From assembly GCA_002238725.1 (NCBI GenBank), contig MPMX01000016.1, positions 1 through 64,000 of the forward strand: a stretch of DNA of 64,000 nt, read 5' to 3'. The DNA comes from Rhodospirillaceae bacterium bin65. GTDB lineage: Bacteria > Pseudomonadota > Alphaproteobacteria > Bin65. The notes beneath the pieces were generated by a model. It was not told the DNA's origin. It saw nothing but the letters and a program-made list of their open reading frames with translations, and ran no database searches. Shown here piece after piece: positions 1 to 7,580 of the stretch. Made by a program: the position numbers and the translations under genes. Every line of letters begins with the position of its first letter. Position 1 is the stretch's first letter.

Positions 1-229
1 CGAACAGGCGCAGCCCGACGATGGCGGCCACCTCGAAGGCCGCACCGATGGAGGAGCCCATTTCGCCTTTCTCGATGCGGTGCACGAGGCCGCGGGACGT
101 CCCGGCGCGTTCGGCGACATCGGCGACTGTGAGGTCGCGTTCGATGCGCGCGCTACGGATCATCAGCCCGAGAAGCTCTGCGGCTTCGCGGGCATAGCGG
201 GAATAGCTCCTGTGCGCGGGCTTTGCCAT
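1..229 (-). CDS. XRE-family (HipB-like) DNA-binding protein, truncated by window edge
   Basis: A minus-strand frame opens at an ATG ending at 229 and runs off the left edge, giving the first 76 residues. After a basic leader it reads ARIERDLTVADVAERAGTSR followed by LVHRIEKGEMGSS, a helix-turn-helix of the Cro/C1 type in which the recognition helix begins near AGTSRG. Such proteins are antitoxins of HipBA-type modules or stand-alone repressors. The partner gene, if any, lies outside the window. The upstream region is AT-rich and carries repeated TTCCATAAAT motifs that could be its operators. The fold is clear; the HipB assignment is only a guess from the N-terminal style. Confidence 0.7.
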   Translation of the reverse strand, partial: MAKPAHRSYSRYAREAAELLGLMIRSARIERDLTVADVAERAGTSRGLVHRIEKGEMGSSIGAAFEVAAIVGLRLF

Positions 230-240
230 TGCTCTTCTTG

Positions 241-367
241 TTCCATAAATAGATTAGAGGAGGCTTCTATGCCTTATTTGTAGGTCATTCTAGCAGACTT
301 CAAGCGAGTTGGAAAGCCTGTGTTCCATAAATCGATGGTGGAGACAATAATTGATCCGTTTATAGAA
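241..367. repeat. Short repeated motif upstream of the XRE gene, possible operators
   Basis: TTCCATAAAT occurs at 241-250 and again at 323-332, each followed within two bases by GAT, and a near inverted copy TTTATAGAA lies at 359-367. The first copy overlaps the leader of the XRE gene. Repressors of this class often bind paired sites near their own start. Function is inferred from position only. Confidence 0.3.
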
Positions 368-514
368 CATATATGTTCGACTGAGCCCCACATAAGGCCC
401 ATGTGGTTGCGCGAAGAGCGGCTGTCCAACAGCCCCTTCGCAGCAGAGAGCACGGCGGCGGCGAGGGTTGTGCCGCTTCGCATTCGCGGAGAGGTTCGAA
501 AAGGAGACCGGCAG

Positions 515-790
515 ATGACGGTACTGAAGGATGTGAGGGACCTCATCGGGCGTATGGCGCCGGACGCCATCTGCGACGACTGCATCGCGGACCGGGCGGA
601 TCGGCCAGCGAGGGGATTTGAGTCGGGCGCCGGAGACGAATTACGGCGCGGACGGCGCACGCTGTCCTGGCACGAACCGCCGAAAGGATGGATGGCATTA
701 TCAGCAGGGAAGCGATCGGGACGGCGGTCATGGAGGGCGTGCAGACGGCAAACGGGAAACACGAGTCATGGTCCCGCGGCGGCTGGCTGA
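515..790 (+). pseudogene. Small Cys-motif protein (CDDCIADR type), probably frameshifted remnant
   Basis: An ATG at 515 follows AAGGAG at the usual spacing. The first 30 residues (MTVLKDVRDLIGRMAPDAIC, then DDCIADR) resemble a family of small alphaproteobacterial proteins that carry an N-terminal CxxC and a C-terminal second Cys pair. After DDCIADR the frame turns into arginine-rich low-complexity sequence with no second Cys pair. Better-looking sequence with a lone Cys sits in the next frame near 640-690. I read this as a decayed gene with at least one indel. The family resemblance is from memory and its function is unknown. Confidence 0.4.
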
Positions 791-1003
791 CCGATTCCGG
801 CGTCGAGGGTCCGGTGGTGTCGGCGGCCGGCGAGACACTGCGCGGGGCGCTCGCCGGGGAGGGCAGCATCGAGATGCAGATGCCGCTCGGCGCCATCCTC
901 GACCGGTCGGCTTCCCCGGGGCCGCAAGGGACATCCCCGGTTCATCGAGAACTCGCATGATCGGGTGGACATCGTGATTCTCGACCGGGAATGCCGCCCG
1001 GTT
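688..1003 (+). pseudogene. Remnant of an uncharacterised protein with a possible PD-(D/E)XK-like core
   Basis: From an ATG at 688 one frame gives GKHESWSRGGWLTDSGVEG and then a stretch ending in IEMQMPLGAILDRS. The frame is lost near 930 and resumes in another frame at about 962 with RVDIVILDRECRPV, where it stops being recognisable. Together these resemble the N-terminal half of a hypothetical protein family I recall from Alphaproteobacteria, whose DIVILD strand looks like the acidic strand of a nuclease-type fold. The rest is absent because the next bases belong to a degenerate higA on the other strand. Frameshift plus truncation make it a pseudogene. Confidence 0.4.
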
Positions 1004-1082
1004 CGATCACCGTCAATCCGAGAGGTTCGAGGCATTGTCGCCAGGTGAACGCGCCCGGATGGGGCGGATCGTGCACGAGCAT
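942..1082 (-). pseudogene. higA: HigA-type antitoxin remnant
   Basis: The minus strand reads MLVHDPPHPGAFTWRQCLEP and then LGLTVIEP from an ATG ending at 1082. This matches the conserved start of HigA/VapI antitoxins (xxNPPHPGExLREExLEPLGLT). Where the helix-turn-helix should follow (xEAAxxLGVSRQxL), homology stops at about 1003 and the frame ends after 46 residues. The DNA-binding domain is missing, so the antitoxin cannot work. It sits directly downstream of the HigB remnant, in the normal toxin-antitoxin order. Confidence 0.65.
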
Positions 1083-1098
1083 GGGCGTGGGCGTGGCT

Positions 1099-1290
1099 TC
1101 CCTGGCGGTAGTCCAAGTAGTCGACGTCGGGGGCGTGGCCGTCCTCAAAGCGGAAGATCACCCGCCAGTCGGCGCGGACCGTGACCGCCCAGAACCCGAT
1201 ACTCGGCCGGACGTGGCGCAAATCACCGCCGTTCCGGCTTCCCAAGTGGACAAACGGGAGCGCGGAGTGAAAAACATCTGATCCCGTCAT
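1099..1290 (-). pseudogene. higB: HigB-type (RelE superfamily) toxin remnant
   Basis: Residues 31-62 of the minus-strand frame starting at 1290 read IGFWAVTVRADWRVIFRFED and then GHAPDVDYLDY. This is the conserved C-terminal half of HigB ribosome-dependent mRNA interferases (typically GFWSVTVSGNWRxxFRFEDG...VDYxDYH). The N-terminal half is replaced by unrelated sequence, and the stop codon normally found right after DYxDYH has been lost, so the frame reads on through higA in another frame. This is a dead toxin next to a dead antitoxin. Confidence 0.65.
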
Positions 1291-1381
1291 GAAGACATAT
1301 GAAGATTGGAAAAGTTAACCCTTTGAAATAAAGCGATTAAATAACAACACTTAGCAAGCATGACCTAGATGACTCTTTTTT

Positions 1382-1491
1382 TGTCCTCTCTGGTCCTCTT
1401 CTGTCCGGACAAACGGGGACAAATGGGGACAGACGAGCAAACGGTCCCGGGAAGCCCTGTCAGTCCGCTCTTGTCCGGACAAGAACGGACA
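1382..1491. repeat. Helically phased GGACA/TGTCC repeat cluster
   Basis: GGACA begins at 1407, 1417, 1427, 1477 and 1487, and TGTCC at 1382, 1402 and 1472 with a related GGTCC at 1392. Nearly all spacings are multiples of ten bases, so the sites lie on one face of the helix. Two perfect palindromes are included: TGTCCGGACA at 1402-1411 and TTGTCCGGACAA at 1471-1482. The flanks are AT-rich. This could be an operator array or an iteron-like site left from a mobile element. No gene is nearby to decide. Confidence 0.5.
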
Positions 1492-1658
1492 GACCTATGA
1501 TTCGGATTCGAGGAGAATGGGATTTCGCTCGTCGAAATACCATCAGTTGGTTACGGCACCGCCGGTCTTGGCCGTTTCAGCGTGGCGTATGAGATCGCCG
1601 GGAGGCGGGAGAAATCACCGGCCGTATGGCATATTTCGTGACGGGAACGCCGGCGGCG

Positions 1659-1859
1659 ACCTGCCGCCAGCGTGCAGGTCGCCGAAGTCGCGCCGGCGAT
1701 CGGGGTCCGGATTGAGGTTCCGTCGGCGTCCACCCGGTACCACTGGAACCTGTAGTCGTCGGGGAAGGTCCCCGGCAGCCCGTCGGCGTCCTCGACGGTG
1801 CCGATTTCGGCGGTCAGCGTCTCGCCCACCCATGCGGTGCCTGCGATCTCCGGTGCGCC
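1659..1859 (-). pseudogene. Fragment of an Ig/cadherin-like surface-repeat protein
   Basis: The minus strand encodes GAPEIAGTAWVGETLTAEIG and then TVEDADGLPGTFPDDYRFQW, closing with IAGATSATCTLAAG. This is one copy of a repeat seen in large secreted or surface proteins (VGxTLTAxxxxIxDADGL...YxFQWxRVDADGT...IxGATxxTYTL). Only about one repeat survives, with frame changes on both sides, no signal peptide and no anchor. It is a scrap of a much longer gene. Confidence 0.5.
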
Positions 1860-1865
1860 GCAACG

Positions 1866-2174
1866 AGACGCCTGCGGGAGTGAGGGGCCCGGGCCGAGTG
1901 TTTGGCCCGTCGCTTTCGACAGCGGCCACGACGGGGATTTGAACGGTTATCACCGTTGCGGCATGGATTTTGATTCAAACAGCATTTTCCTTTTCCGCCC
2001 TGGCTCGCTAGTGGCTGGAGGGAAGTGGCAGGAATGCCAGGCGGCCGGGCCGGTACTCCCCGTCCGTCTGTGTTCCGGATGCGCTACAGCCGGAAATTCA
2101 CTGGCTCCCGTCGGCCAAATGAAATACCGCCAAGAGCCGGGTTCTTGGATCGTGAATGGTGATCGTCGACCGAT
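1866..2174. other. Gap without a recognisable gene
   Basis: Short frames on both strands here are not supported by ribosome binding sites, family motifs or length. The base composition is mixed. The stretch separates the decayed left end from the zinc operon and probably contains the end of that transcript, although I see no clear hairpin plus T-run. Confidence 0.5.
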
Positions 2175-2384
2175 TCATTCGTTTTCCAATGGCTGGCGCT
2201 GTCCGAACTTCACTAGGCGCCGCGTGAGTTCCCGTTCGAGCCGGCTTCGGCGGAACGGTGTGAGCTTGGGCCATTCTCCGATCTCGGCGGCGGTCCTGCC
2301 ACAGCCCAGGCACCACCCCGTCTTCGGGTCGAGGCGGCAGACGTCGATGCATGGGGATTGCACGCGCCTTGCCCTCCGTTTCAT
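2175..2384 (-). CDS. DUF1289 domain protein
   Basis: A 69-residue protein whose core reads SPCIDVCRLDPKTGWCLGCG followed by RTAAEIGEW. This is the four-cysteine DUF1289 signature (SPCxxVCxxDxxxxxCxGCxRTxxEI), likely a small metal-binding fold of unknown role. The start at 2384 is chosen because GAGG lies seven bases upstream; longer forms add unconserved residues. It begins 34 bases after the WD40 gene ends and is on the same strand, so it may be the last gene of the zinc operon transcript. Confidence 0.8.
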   Translation of the reverse strand: MKRRARRVQSPCIDVCRLDPKTGWCLGCGRTAAEIGEWPKLTPFRRSRLERELTRRLVKFGQRQPLENE

Positions 2385-2418
2385 GGAAGAACCTCGATTG
2401 GAGTTTCCCTGTTCGCGC

Positions 2419-3474
2419 TCATGATGGAGTCCGCCAGTCGGAAAGGCTAATGCGACCGACAAGGCCGCTCTCGGTACCTAGCGCGAGATGCTGTCCATCC
2501 GCCGACCAGGCGAGCGCGGTTACAGCGCCCTTGCCGGGTCGTTTGACCAGAATCGTATGATCGCGGTCGATCTGCACGAGGATGGTGGCACCGTCCTCGT
2601 ATCCGGCGGCGACCACGTCATGACGGGGGTGGGCAGCCACCACCGTCACCACACCCTCGAAGCCCCGCCCGAGGTCGAGCGGCGCCTTGCCCACGGGGCC
2701 GCCCTTGCCGTGGAAGGGCCAACAAACGACGGACTCCGCGCCAGCAGTCGCCAGATACCGTCCCTTCGGCAGCCAGCTCATCGACTTGACCTTCGTCGGG
2801 TAGCCGGACATCCGCATATCGGCGCCGTCGGAGACACGCCAACCGTGCAGCTCGTTCTCCTGCATTGCGGTGACGATGTACTTCCCGTCCGGGCTCCAGG
2901 TCAGACTAAGGTGCGAACCCGACCAGCTGAGTCGTTTGGGTTCTTGCGTGCTCTGCTTCGCCCACCAGAGGCTGACTCCACCATAGTGCGCGGCGGCGAT
3001 CCGCCGCCCTTTCGGGTGGAATGCCAGACCGCCGACTGTGTTTGCGTGATCGAACGTTCCAACCGCTCTTCCATCCTGCGCGAAAAGGGAAACAGTCTTG
3101 CCGAAGACTGCAGCGCATAGTCCTGATGCCCTGCTCGCGGCAATCGGCTCGACCCACCGCCCCGCAATGGCTGCGATTTCGGTCGTCTCGCCGTCGGTGC
3201 CGGTGCTCACCAGCCGAGCATCATCTCCGCCTGTCAGAACGCGCTGCTCTCCCAAGTCGACGACCAGCGAAAGACAGGCCCCGTCATGCACCGAAACGAA
3301 GGACGGAGAATTAATGCTCTCGCTATTGACGAACGCGACCCGGCCGTCCCCGAGTGCAGCCGCAAGCAGTCCGTCCTTGAGGAACACAACGCCCACTACA
3401 TATGCGTCGAGCGTCCGACCGGTGCCGGCGCGATCAAGCAGCGACGTGGTGCCCTGTTGAACGGGCAAACTCAT
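2419..3474 (-). CDS. WD40-repeat protein coupled to the COG0523 GTPase
   Basis: A 351-residue protein made of repeated blades with typical strand-ending patterns, such as [55 protein letters not shown] and [18 protein letters not shown]. These fit a seven-bladed propeller with a short N-terminal extension. There is no signal peptide, so it should be cytoplasmic. Its ATG overlaps the stop of the GTPase gene by four bases (ATGA), which implies translational coupling and probably a shared job in zinc handling. The molecular role of this WD40 partner is not established to my knowledge. Confidence 0.85.
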   Translation of the reverse strand: MSLPVQQGTTSLLDRAGTGRTLDAYVVGVVFLKDGLLAAALGDGRVAFVNSESINSPSFVSVHDGACLSLVVDLGEQRVLTGGDDARLVSTGTDGETTEIAAIAGRWVEPIAASRASGLCAAVFGKTVSLFAQDGRAVGTFDHANTVGGLAFHPKGRRIAAAHYGGVSLWWAKQSTQEPKRLSWSGSHLSLTWSPDGKYIVTAMQENELHGWRVSDGADMRMSGYPTKVKSMSWLPKGRYLATAGAESVVCWPFHGKGGPVGKAPLDLGRGFEGVVTVVAAHPRHDVVAAGYEDGATILVQIDRDHTILVKRPGKGAVTALAWSADGQHLALGTESGLVGRISLSDWRTPS

Positions 3475-4427
3475 GCTATGCAGGCGTCGAACTGCTGACG
3501 CAGTTCCAACTCATCAATGTTTCGTCCGATGAAGACCAAGCGACTCTCTCGGTTCTCGTTTGGGTTCCACGGCTTCGTGAAAGTGCCTTCCATCAGCATA
3601 TGGACCGCCTGGATGACATACTGCTTGTCCTGACCAGCGAACGACAGGATCCCTTTGGTTCGCAGAAAGTCTTGACCACGCTCGACAAGTAGGCGCTGCA
3701 ACCACTCTGTGAGGCGGGCTCCGTCCAAGGGCCGGTCGGTGCGCAGGCAGACGCTCTTCACAGCATCGTCGTGTTCATGGTCGTCTTCCGAGAGAAAGTC
3801 CGGCTCGATCGCCAGTATGCGATCAAGATCGAAGGCTCGGCGCCCCAGAACCGTGTCAATCCCCACCTCGCATCGCTGCGTGCGATGGATAACTGCCGTC
3901 GCATTGATCGATCGGATGCGAGTCTCCACCTGCGCCAGTTCATCGGCCGGCACAAGATCCGTCTTGTTGAGAAGGATGACGTCGGCGAAGGCAATCTGTT
4001 CCAGCGCCTCATGGCTGTCTTCCAGCCGCCGGACGACATGGCGGGCGTCGACCACAGTTACGATCGAATCGAGCCATGTCCGTCGCCGAACATCTTCGTC
4101 CACGAAGAAGGTCTGGGCGACTGGTGCGGGATCGGCAAGGCCCGTGGTCTCGATGAGGATTCCATCGAAGCTGCCTTGCCGTTTCATCAACCCCCCAAGG
4201 ATGCGGATCAGATCCCCGCGTACGGTGCAGCAGATGCAACCGTTGTTCATCTCGAACACTTCCTCGTCGGCGTTGACCACGAGATCGTTGTCGATGCCGA
4301 TTTCTCCGAACTCGTTGACAACCACGGCGTATTTCTTGCCGTGCTCTTCGGTCAGGATGCGATTCAATAGCGTTGTCTTGCCGGCACCGAGATAGCCGGT
4401 CAGAACGGTAACGGGGATCTGGTTCAT
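3471..4427 (-). CDS. COG0523 (CobW/ZNG1-type) GTPase, zinc-homeostasis metallochaperone
   Basis: A 318-residue G3E-family GTPase. Walker A is GYLGAGKTT at residues 11-19, the CxCC metal site (CICC) is at 64-67, and the nucleotide-specificity motif NKTD is in mid-protein. A short His/Asp-rich segment (DDHEHDD) precedes the C-terminal domain. The start at 4427 is favoured over an upstream ATG because AAGGAG lies just ahead of it. Members of this family deliver or ration metals. Position directly after znuCBA, with a Zur-type box ahead of that operon, points to zinc. The gap of about 180 bases to znuA could hold its own promoter, but I see no second Zur palindrome there. Confidence 0.92.
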   Translation of the reverse strand: MNQIPVTVLTGYLGAGKTTLLNRILTEEHGKKYAVVVNEFGEIGIDNDLVVNADEEVFEMNNGCICCTVRGDLIRILGGLMKRQGSFDGILIETTGLADPAPVAQTFFVDEDVRRRTWLDSIVTVVDARHVVRRLEDSHEALEQIAFADVILLNKTDLVPADELAQVETRIRSINATAVIHRTQRCEVGIDTVLGRRAFDLDRILAIEPDFLSEDDHEHDDAVKSVCLRTDRPLDGARLTEWLQRLLVERGQDFLRTKGILSFAGQDKQYVIQAVHMLMEGTFTKPWNPNENRESRLVFIGRNIDELELRQQFDACIA

Positions 4428-4603
4428 GGTTTCCTGCTCCTTCAATCTTTGAAGCCGTTCAGTTGCACTCAGCCGCCTCTACTCAGTTCGCAAGCGCTGG
4501 CGAAAAGCGCTGTTCGGGACACGACTTCATGCGCGGTGTACCGACCTGTCCCTCTCGTTCCTGGAAGTCCTGCGTTCCTGCCTTTCGAAGGCTGCGCCGA
4601 GCC

Positions 4604-5578
4604 TTAGGGAGCCAGCGCCTGCGCGATCGTCGTTGCGTTGTGCCGCATCATGTCGAGATAGGTCGGCGCCGGACCGTCGGGGCCGGAGAGCGCGCCAGGA
4701 TAGAGCGTGCCGCCGATACTGGCGCCCGTCTCCTCCGCGATTCGCTTCAGGAGGCGCGGATCGGTTATGTTTTCGACGAACATGGCACGAATGCCCTGTT
4801 CGCGGATCTGCCGGACCAGGCGGGCGACATCCTTTGCGGACGCCTCCGACTCGGTGCTGAGCCCCTGAGGCGCGATGAAGGTCAGCCCGTAATTGTGACC
4901 GAAATACCGGAACGCGTCGTGGGAGGTGACGACTGTCCGTCGGCCTGCGGGAAGCCTGGCAACGATCCGGTGGATTTCCGAGTCGAGGGCCTCAAGCCGG
5001 TTCACGTAGGCATCGCGATTCCGATGGTATGTGCCGGAATTCCCCGGATCGGCCCTGGCGAGCGCCGCGGCGATGTTCGCCGCGTACACCGTCGCATTGC
5101 GGACGCTCTGCCACGCATGGGGGTCGAAGGCGCCATGGTCATGGTGTCCGTGATCGTCGCCCCCGGCGTGTTTGTCGTGGCCGGCTTCTCCGTCGCGCGC
5201 GTGCGGGTCGCTGCCGTGCTCGGCAGCGAGCGGCTCGATACCGTCTGTCGCCACCACCCGGACGCCGCGGAAGTCCGAAGCGTCGATCAGCCGGTCCAGC
5301 CAGCCTTCGAACTGCAGCCCGTTGACGACAAGGATCTTCGCTTCGCTGACGGCGCGCGCGTCGGCAGGGGTCGGCTGGTAGACATGCGTGTCCCCGTCGG
5401 GGCCGACGAGCGTCGTGACGGCGACGTGCTTACCGCCGATGTGCTTCACCATATCGCCGAGGATCGAAAAGGTGGCGACCACCGGGATCGGTTTGCCGGT
5501 CTGTGCGACGGCGGGAGCGGCGAGCGCCAGGGCGAGGACGGCGGCGGCGGATATCAGCAGCGCTCTGCGGGCGGGCAT
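4604..5578 (-). CDS. znuA: Periplasmic zinc-binding protein of ZnuABC transporter
   Basis: A 324-residue cluster A-I solute-binding protein. A Sec signal peptide (residues 1 to about 26, hydrophobic core LLISAAAVLALALAAPAVA) precedes the mature domain. Metal ligands typical of the family are visible at DTHVYQP (His65) and FDPHAWQ (His154). Between them, residues 121-148 form a His/Asp-rich loop ending GHHDHG, characteristic of zinc rather than manganese binders. AAAGGAG sits five bases before the ATG at 5578. It is third in the znuC-znuB-znuA order, 11 bases after znuB. Confidence 0.93.
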   Translation of the reverse strand: MPARRALLISAAAVLALALAAPAVAQTGKPIPVVATFSILGDMVKHIGGKHVAVTTLVGPDGDTHVYQPTPADARAVSEAKILVVNGLQFEGWLDRLIDASDFRGVRVVATDGIEPLAAEHGSDPHARDGEAGHDKHAGGDDHGHHDHGAFDPHAWQSVRNATVYAANIAAALARADPGNSGTYHRNRDAYVNRLEALDSEIHRIVARLPAGRRTVVTSHDAFRYFGHNYGLTFIAPQGLSTESEASAKDVARLVRQIREQGIRAMFVENITDPRLLKRIAEETGASIGGTLYPGALSGPDGPAPTYLDMMRHNATTIAQALAP

Positions 5579-5589
5579 GGAAACTCCTT

Positions 5590-6459
5590 TCAGGCTTCGA
5601 GATAGCGGCGCGGGAAGGCCCGCCCGGCGAGACCGCCCACCGGTCCGAAGACCAGCGACAGCGCGTAGCCGAGACCGGCGACGAGAATGATCGCCGGCCC
5701 TGACGGCAGGCTGAAATGGTAGGAGAGAAGCAGGCCGCCCAGGCTCGCGAGCATCGCAACCGAGATGGCAACGGCGATCAGTGCGCCGATTCCGATTGCC
5801 CAGAATCGCGCGGCGGCGGCGGGAAGGATCATGATGCCGACGGCCATCAGCGTGCCGAGCGCGTGAAAGCCGGCCACGAGGTTGAGCACGACAAGGGCGA
5901 GAAACGTGAAATGCGTCACGGCGCTGAGCCCGCTGACCGAGCGCAGGAACTGCGGGTCCGCGCATTCGAGGACGAGCGGCCGGAACAGGACGGCCAGCGT
6001 CAGGACCGAGAGGCTCGCGATGGAACACAGAAGGACCAGCGCGTCGTCGTCAAGCGCCAGCACGGTCCCGAAGAGCACGTGCATCAGGTCGACATTGCTG
6101 CCCCGGGTGGACACGATCAGCACGCCCACCGCCAGAGAGATCAGGTAAAAGGCCGCCAGACTCGCGTCCTCGCGCAGCGCCGTGACGCGGGTCACGAATC
6201 CCGCAAGCAGCGCCACGGTCATGCCTGCGATCAGCCCGCCGATCGTCATCGCCCCGAGCGAGAGGCCCGCGACGAGAAAGCCGACGGCCGCACCCGGCAG
6301 GATCGCATGGGCCATCGCGTCGCCCGTCAGGCTCATGCGGCGCAGCATCAGGAATACCCCGGCCGGCGTCGCGCCGACCGAGATCGCAATGCCGCCCATC
6401 AGTGCGCGCCGCATGAAGCCGAAATCGGCGAAGGGCTGGACGAGGAGCTCCCACATCAT
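5590..6459 (-). CDS. znuB: Zinc ABC transporter permease
   Basis: A 289-residue ABC-3 family permease with about eight hydrophobic segments. It contains the conserved LRRMSLTGDAMAHAILPGAA stretch and a C-terminal half reading GTLMAVGIMILPAAAARFWA. The start at 6459 overlaps the stop of the ATPase gene in an ATGA arrangement; an adjacent ATG at 6456 is also possible. It forms the membrane channel for zinc delivered by ZnuA and driven by the ATPase encoded upstream. Confidence 0.93.
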   Translation of the reverse strand: MMWELLVQPFADFGFMRRALMGGIAISVGATPAGVFLMLRRMSLTGDAMAHAILPGAAVGFLVAGLSLGAMTIGGLIAGMTVALLAGFVTRVTALREDASLAAFYLISLAVGVLIVSTRGSNVDLMHVLFGTVLALDDDALVLLCSIASLSVLTLAVLFRPLVLECADPQFLRSVSGLSAVTHFTFLALVVLNLVAGFHALGTLMAVGIMILPAAAARFWAIGIGALIAVAISVAMLASLGGLLLSYHFSLPSGPAIILVAGLGYALSLVFGPVGGLAGRAFPRRYLEA

Positions 6460-7199
6460 GCGGCGCTTCGCCCGCAGGTGTGCGGGGGCCCGGTGCAGGC
6501 CTCGCACATCTGGCGTGCGCGGAACTGGTTTTCGGCCGTCAGCACCTGCGCCGTGGGTCCATGGGCAACGAGTTCGCGCGCCAGCATCAGCGTACGGGGG
6601 AAGTGAGCCCGCACCGTGTCGACGTCGTGCAGGACGGCGAGCACCGTGCGGCCTTCGCCGTGCCAGCGCCGCACCACGCCGATCAGGTCCGCCACCGTTC
6701 TCGCGTCGATTGCCGTAAAGGGCTCGTCAAGCAGGACGAGACGTGCGTCCTGCAGCAACAGGCGGGCAAAGAGCGCACGCTGTATCTGCCCGCCCGACAG
6801 CGACCCGATCGGCCGCTTCTCGAACCCTTCGAGGCCGACCGCGGAAATCGCATCGGCGACGCGGGCGCGGTGACTGGCCCGCAAGCCGGCAAAGCCGCCG
6901 ATCTCCCGCCAGAGGCCCATCGCCACGAGGTCGGTGACCGCAATCGGGAAAGACCGGTCGATGTCCGATTGTTGCGGCAGGTACGCAATCTCGCTCCGCG
7001 CGATCCCACCAAAGGCGATCCGGCCTTCGAGCGGCCGGAGCGTGCCGGTCACCCCCTTCAGCACTGTGGATTTACCGGCCCCGTTGGGTCCGACGATGGC
7101 GGTCAGACTGCCCGCGGCGATCTCGCCGTCGAGCCGATATACGGCCGGGTGCCGGTCGTAGCCGAGGGTCAGGTTCCGGAACGACAGGGCGTGGTTCAT
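6456..7199 (-). CDS. znuC: Zinc ABC transporter ATP-binding protein
   Basis: A 247-residue ABC ATPase with Walker A GPNGAGKST at residues 37-45, signature LSGGQ at 134-138, Walker B LVLLDEP at 154-160, and a switch histidine in VLHDVDTV. The C-terminus carries Cys and His residues (QMCEACTGPPHTCG) that could sense metal. The ATG at 7199 overlaps the TGA of a 44-codon upstream ORF by four bases and has only a weak ribosome binding site of its own, so it is probably translated by coupling. Confidence 0.93.
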   Translation of the reverse strand: MNHALSFRNLTLGYDRHPAVYRLDGEIAAGSLTAIVGPNGAGKSTVLKGVTGTLRPLEGRIAFGGIARSEIAYLPQQSDIDRSFPIAVTDLVAMGLWREIGGFAGLRASHRARVADAISAVGLEGFEKRPIGSLSGGQIQRALFARLLLQDARLVLLDEPFTAIDARTVADLIGVVRRWHGEGRTVLAVLHDVDTVRAHFPRTLMLARELVAHGPTAQVLTAENQFRARQMCEACTGPPHTCGRSAA

Positions 7200-7330
7200 G
7201 GCCCGCCCGGCGTGGATGTTGCCCAGAGAAAGCCGGCCCAAAGAAAGGCCGCCGCGAGCGTCGATCCGGCCAGCCGCAGGCCGACGCCGACCGCAAGAAG
7301 GCGAAACCGGGTTACAGACCGCGCCGTCAT
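7196..7330 (-). CDS. 44-residue membrane microprotein heading the znu operon
   Basis: An unannotated small frame runs from ATG at 7330 to TGA at 7196. It begins MTARSVTRFRLLAVGVG and continues with a hydrophobic stretch (STLAAAFLWAGFLWATS), so it predicts one membrane helix after a basic N-terminus. GAGGA lies six bases ahead of the ATG, a better ribosome binding site than that of znuC. Its stop overlaps the znuC start as ATGA. It lies between the Zur box and znuC, so it should be zinc-regulated. It could be a transporter-associated peptide or just a translational leader for znuC. I know of no named family. Confidence 0.6.
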   Translation of the reverse strand: MTARSVTRFRLLAVGVGLRLAGSTLAAAFLWAGFLWATSTPGGP

Positions 7331-7447
7331 AGTCGTTCCTCAGCGGGCATCGATGTGCTGTGGCCGCGCAAGACAGCAAGCGCCTCGGCCTGCATTCGCT
7401 GCCCGCGCCTGTGCAGGGGACATTCTCTGCCGAAAGATCGTCAGTTT

Positions 7448-7460
7448 GTTATATTATAAC
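7448..7460. promoter_or_regulatory. Zur-type operator
   Basis: GTTATATTATAAC is a perfect 13-base inverted repeat (GTTATA-T-TATAAC) within TTGTTATATTATAACATT. This closely matches the Zur box of Proteobacteria (TGTTATANTATAACA core). On the minus strand it contains TATAAT (7453-7458), a consensus -10 hexamer for the znu operon, so zinc-bound Zur would block the promoter. The box lies about 118 bases before the small ORF and 121 bases from the divergent gene at 7581. Confidence 0.85.
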
Positions 7461-7580
7461 ATTGGTATTATCAACGCCTGACCGATCGGTTGAAATGACG
7501 CGGCGACGGCCCGGCCACACTCAACGGGTTTTGTCGTCTCACCCTTTGACGCCGCGTGCGCCCTCCCCACATGATCGGGG

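Noticed and set aside
4494..4512. AGCGCT...AGCGCT hairpin after znuA as a terminator
   Set aside because: The stem is only six bases and self-complementary, and no T-run follows on either strand.
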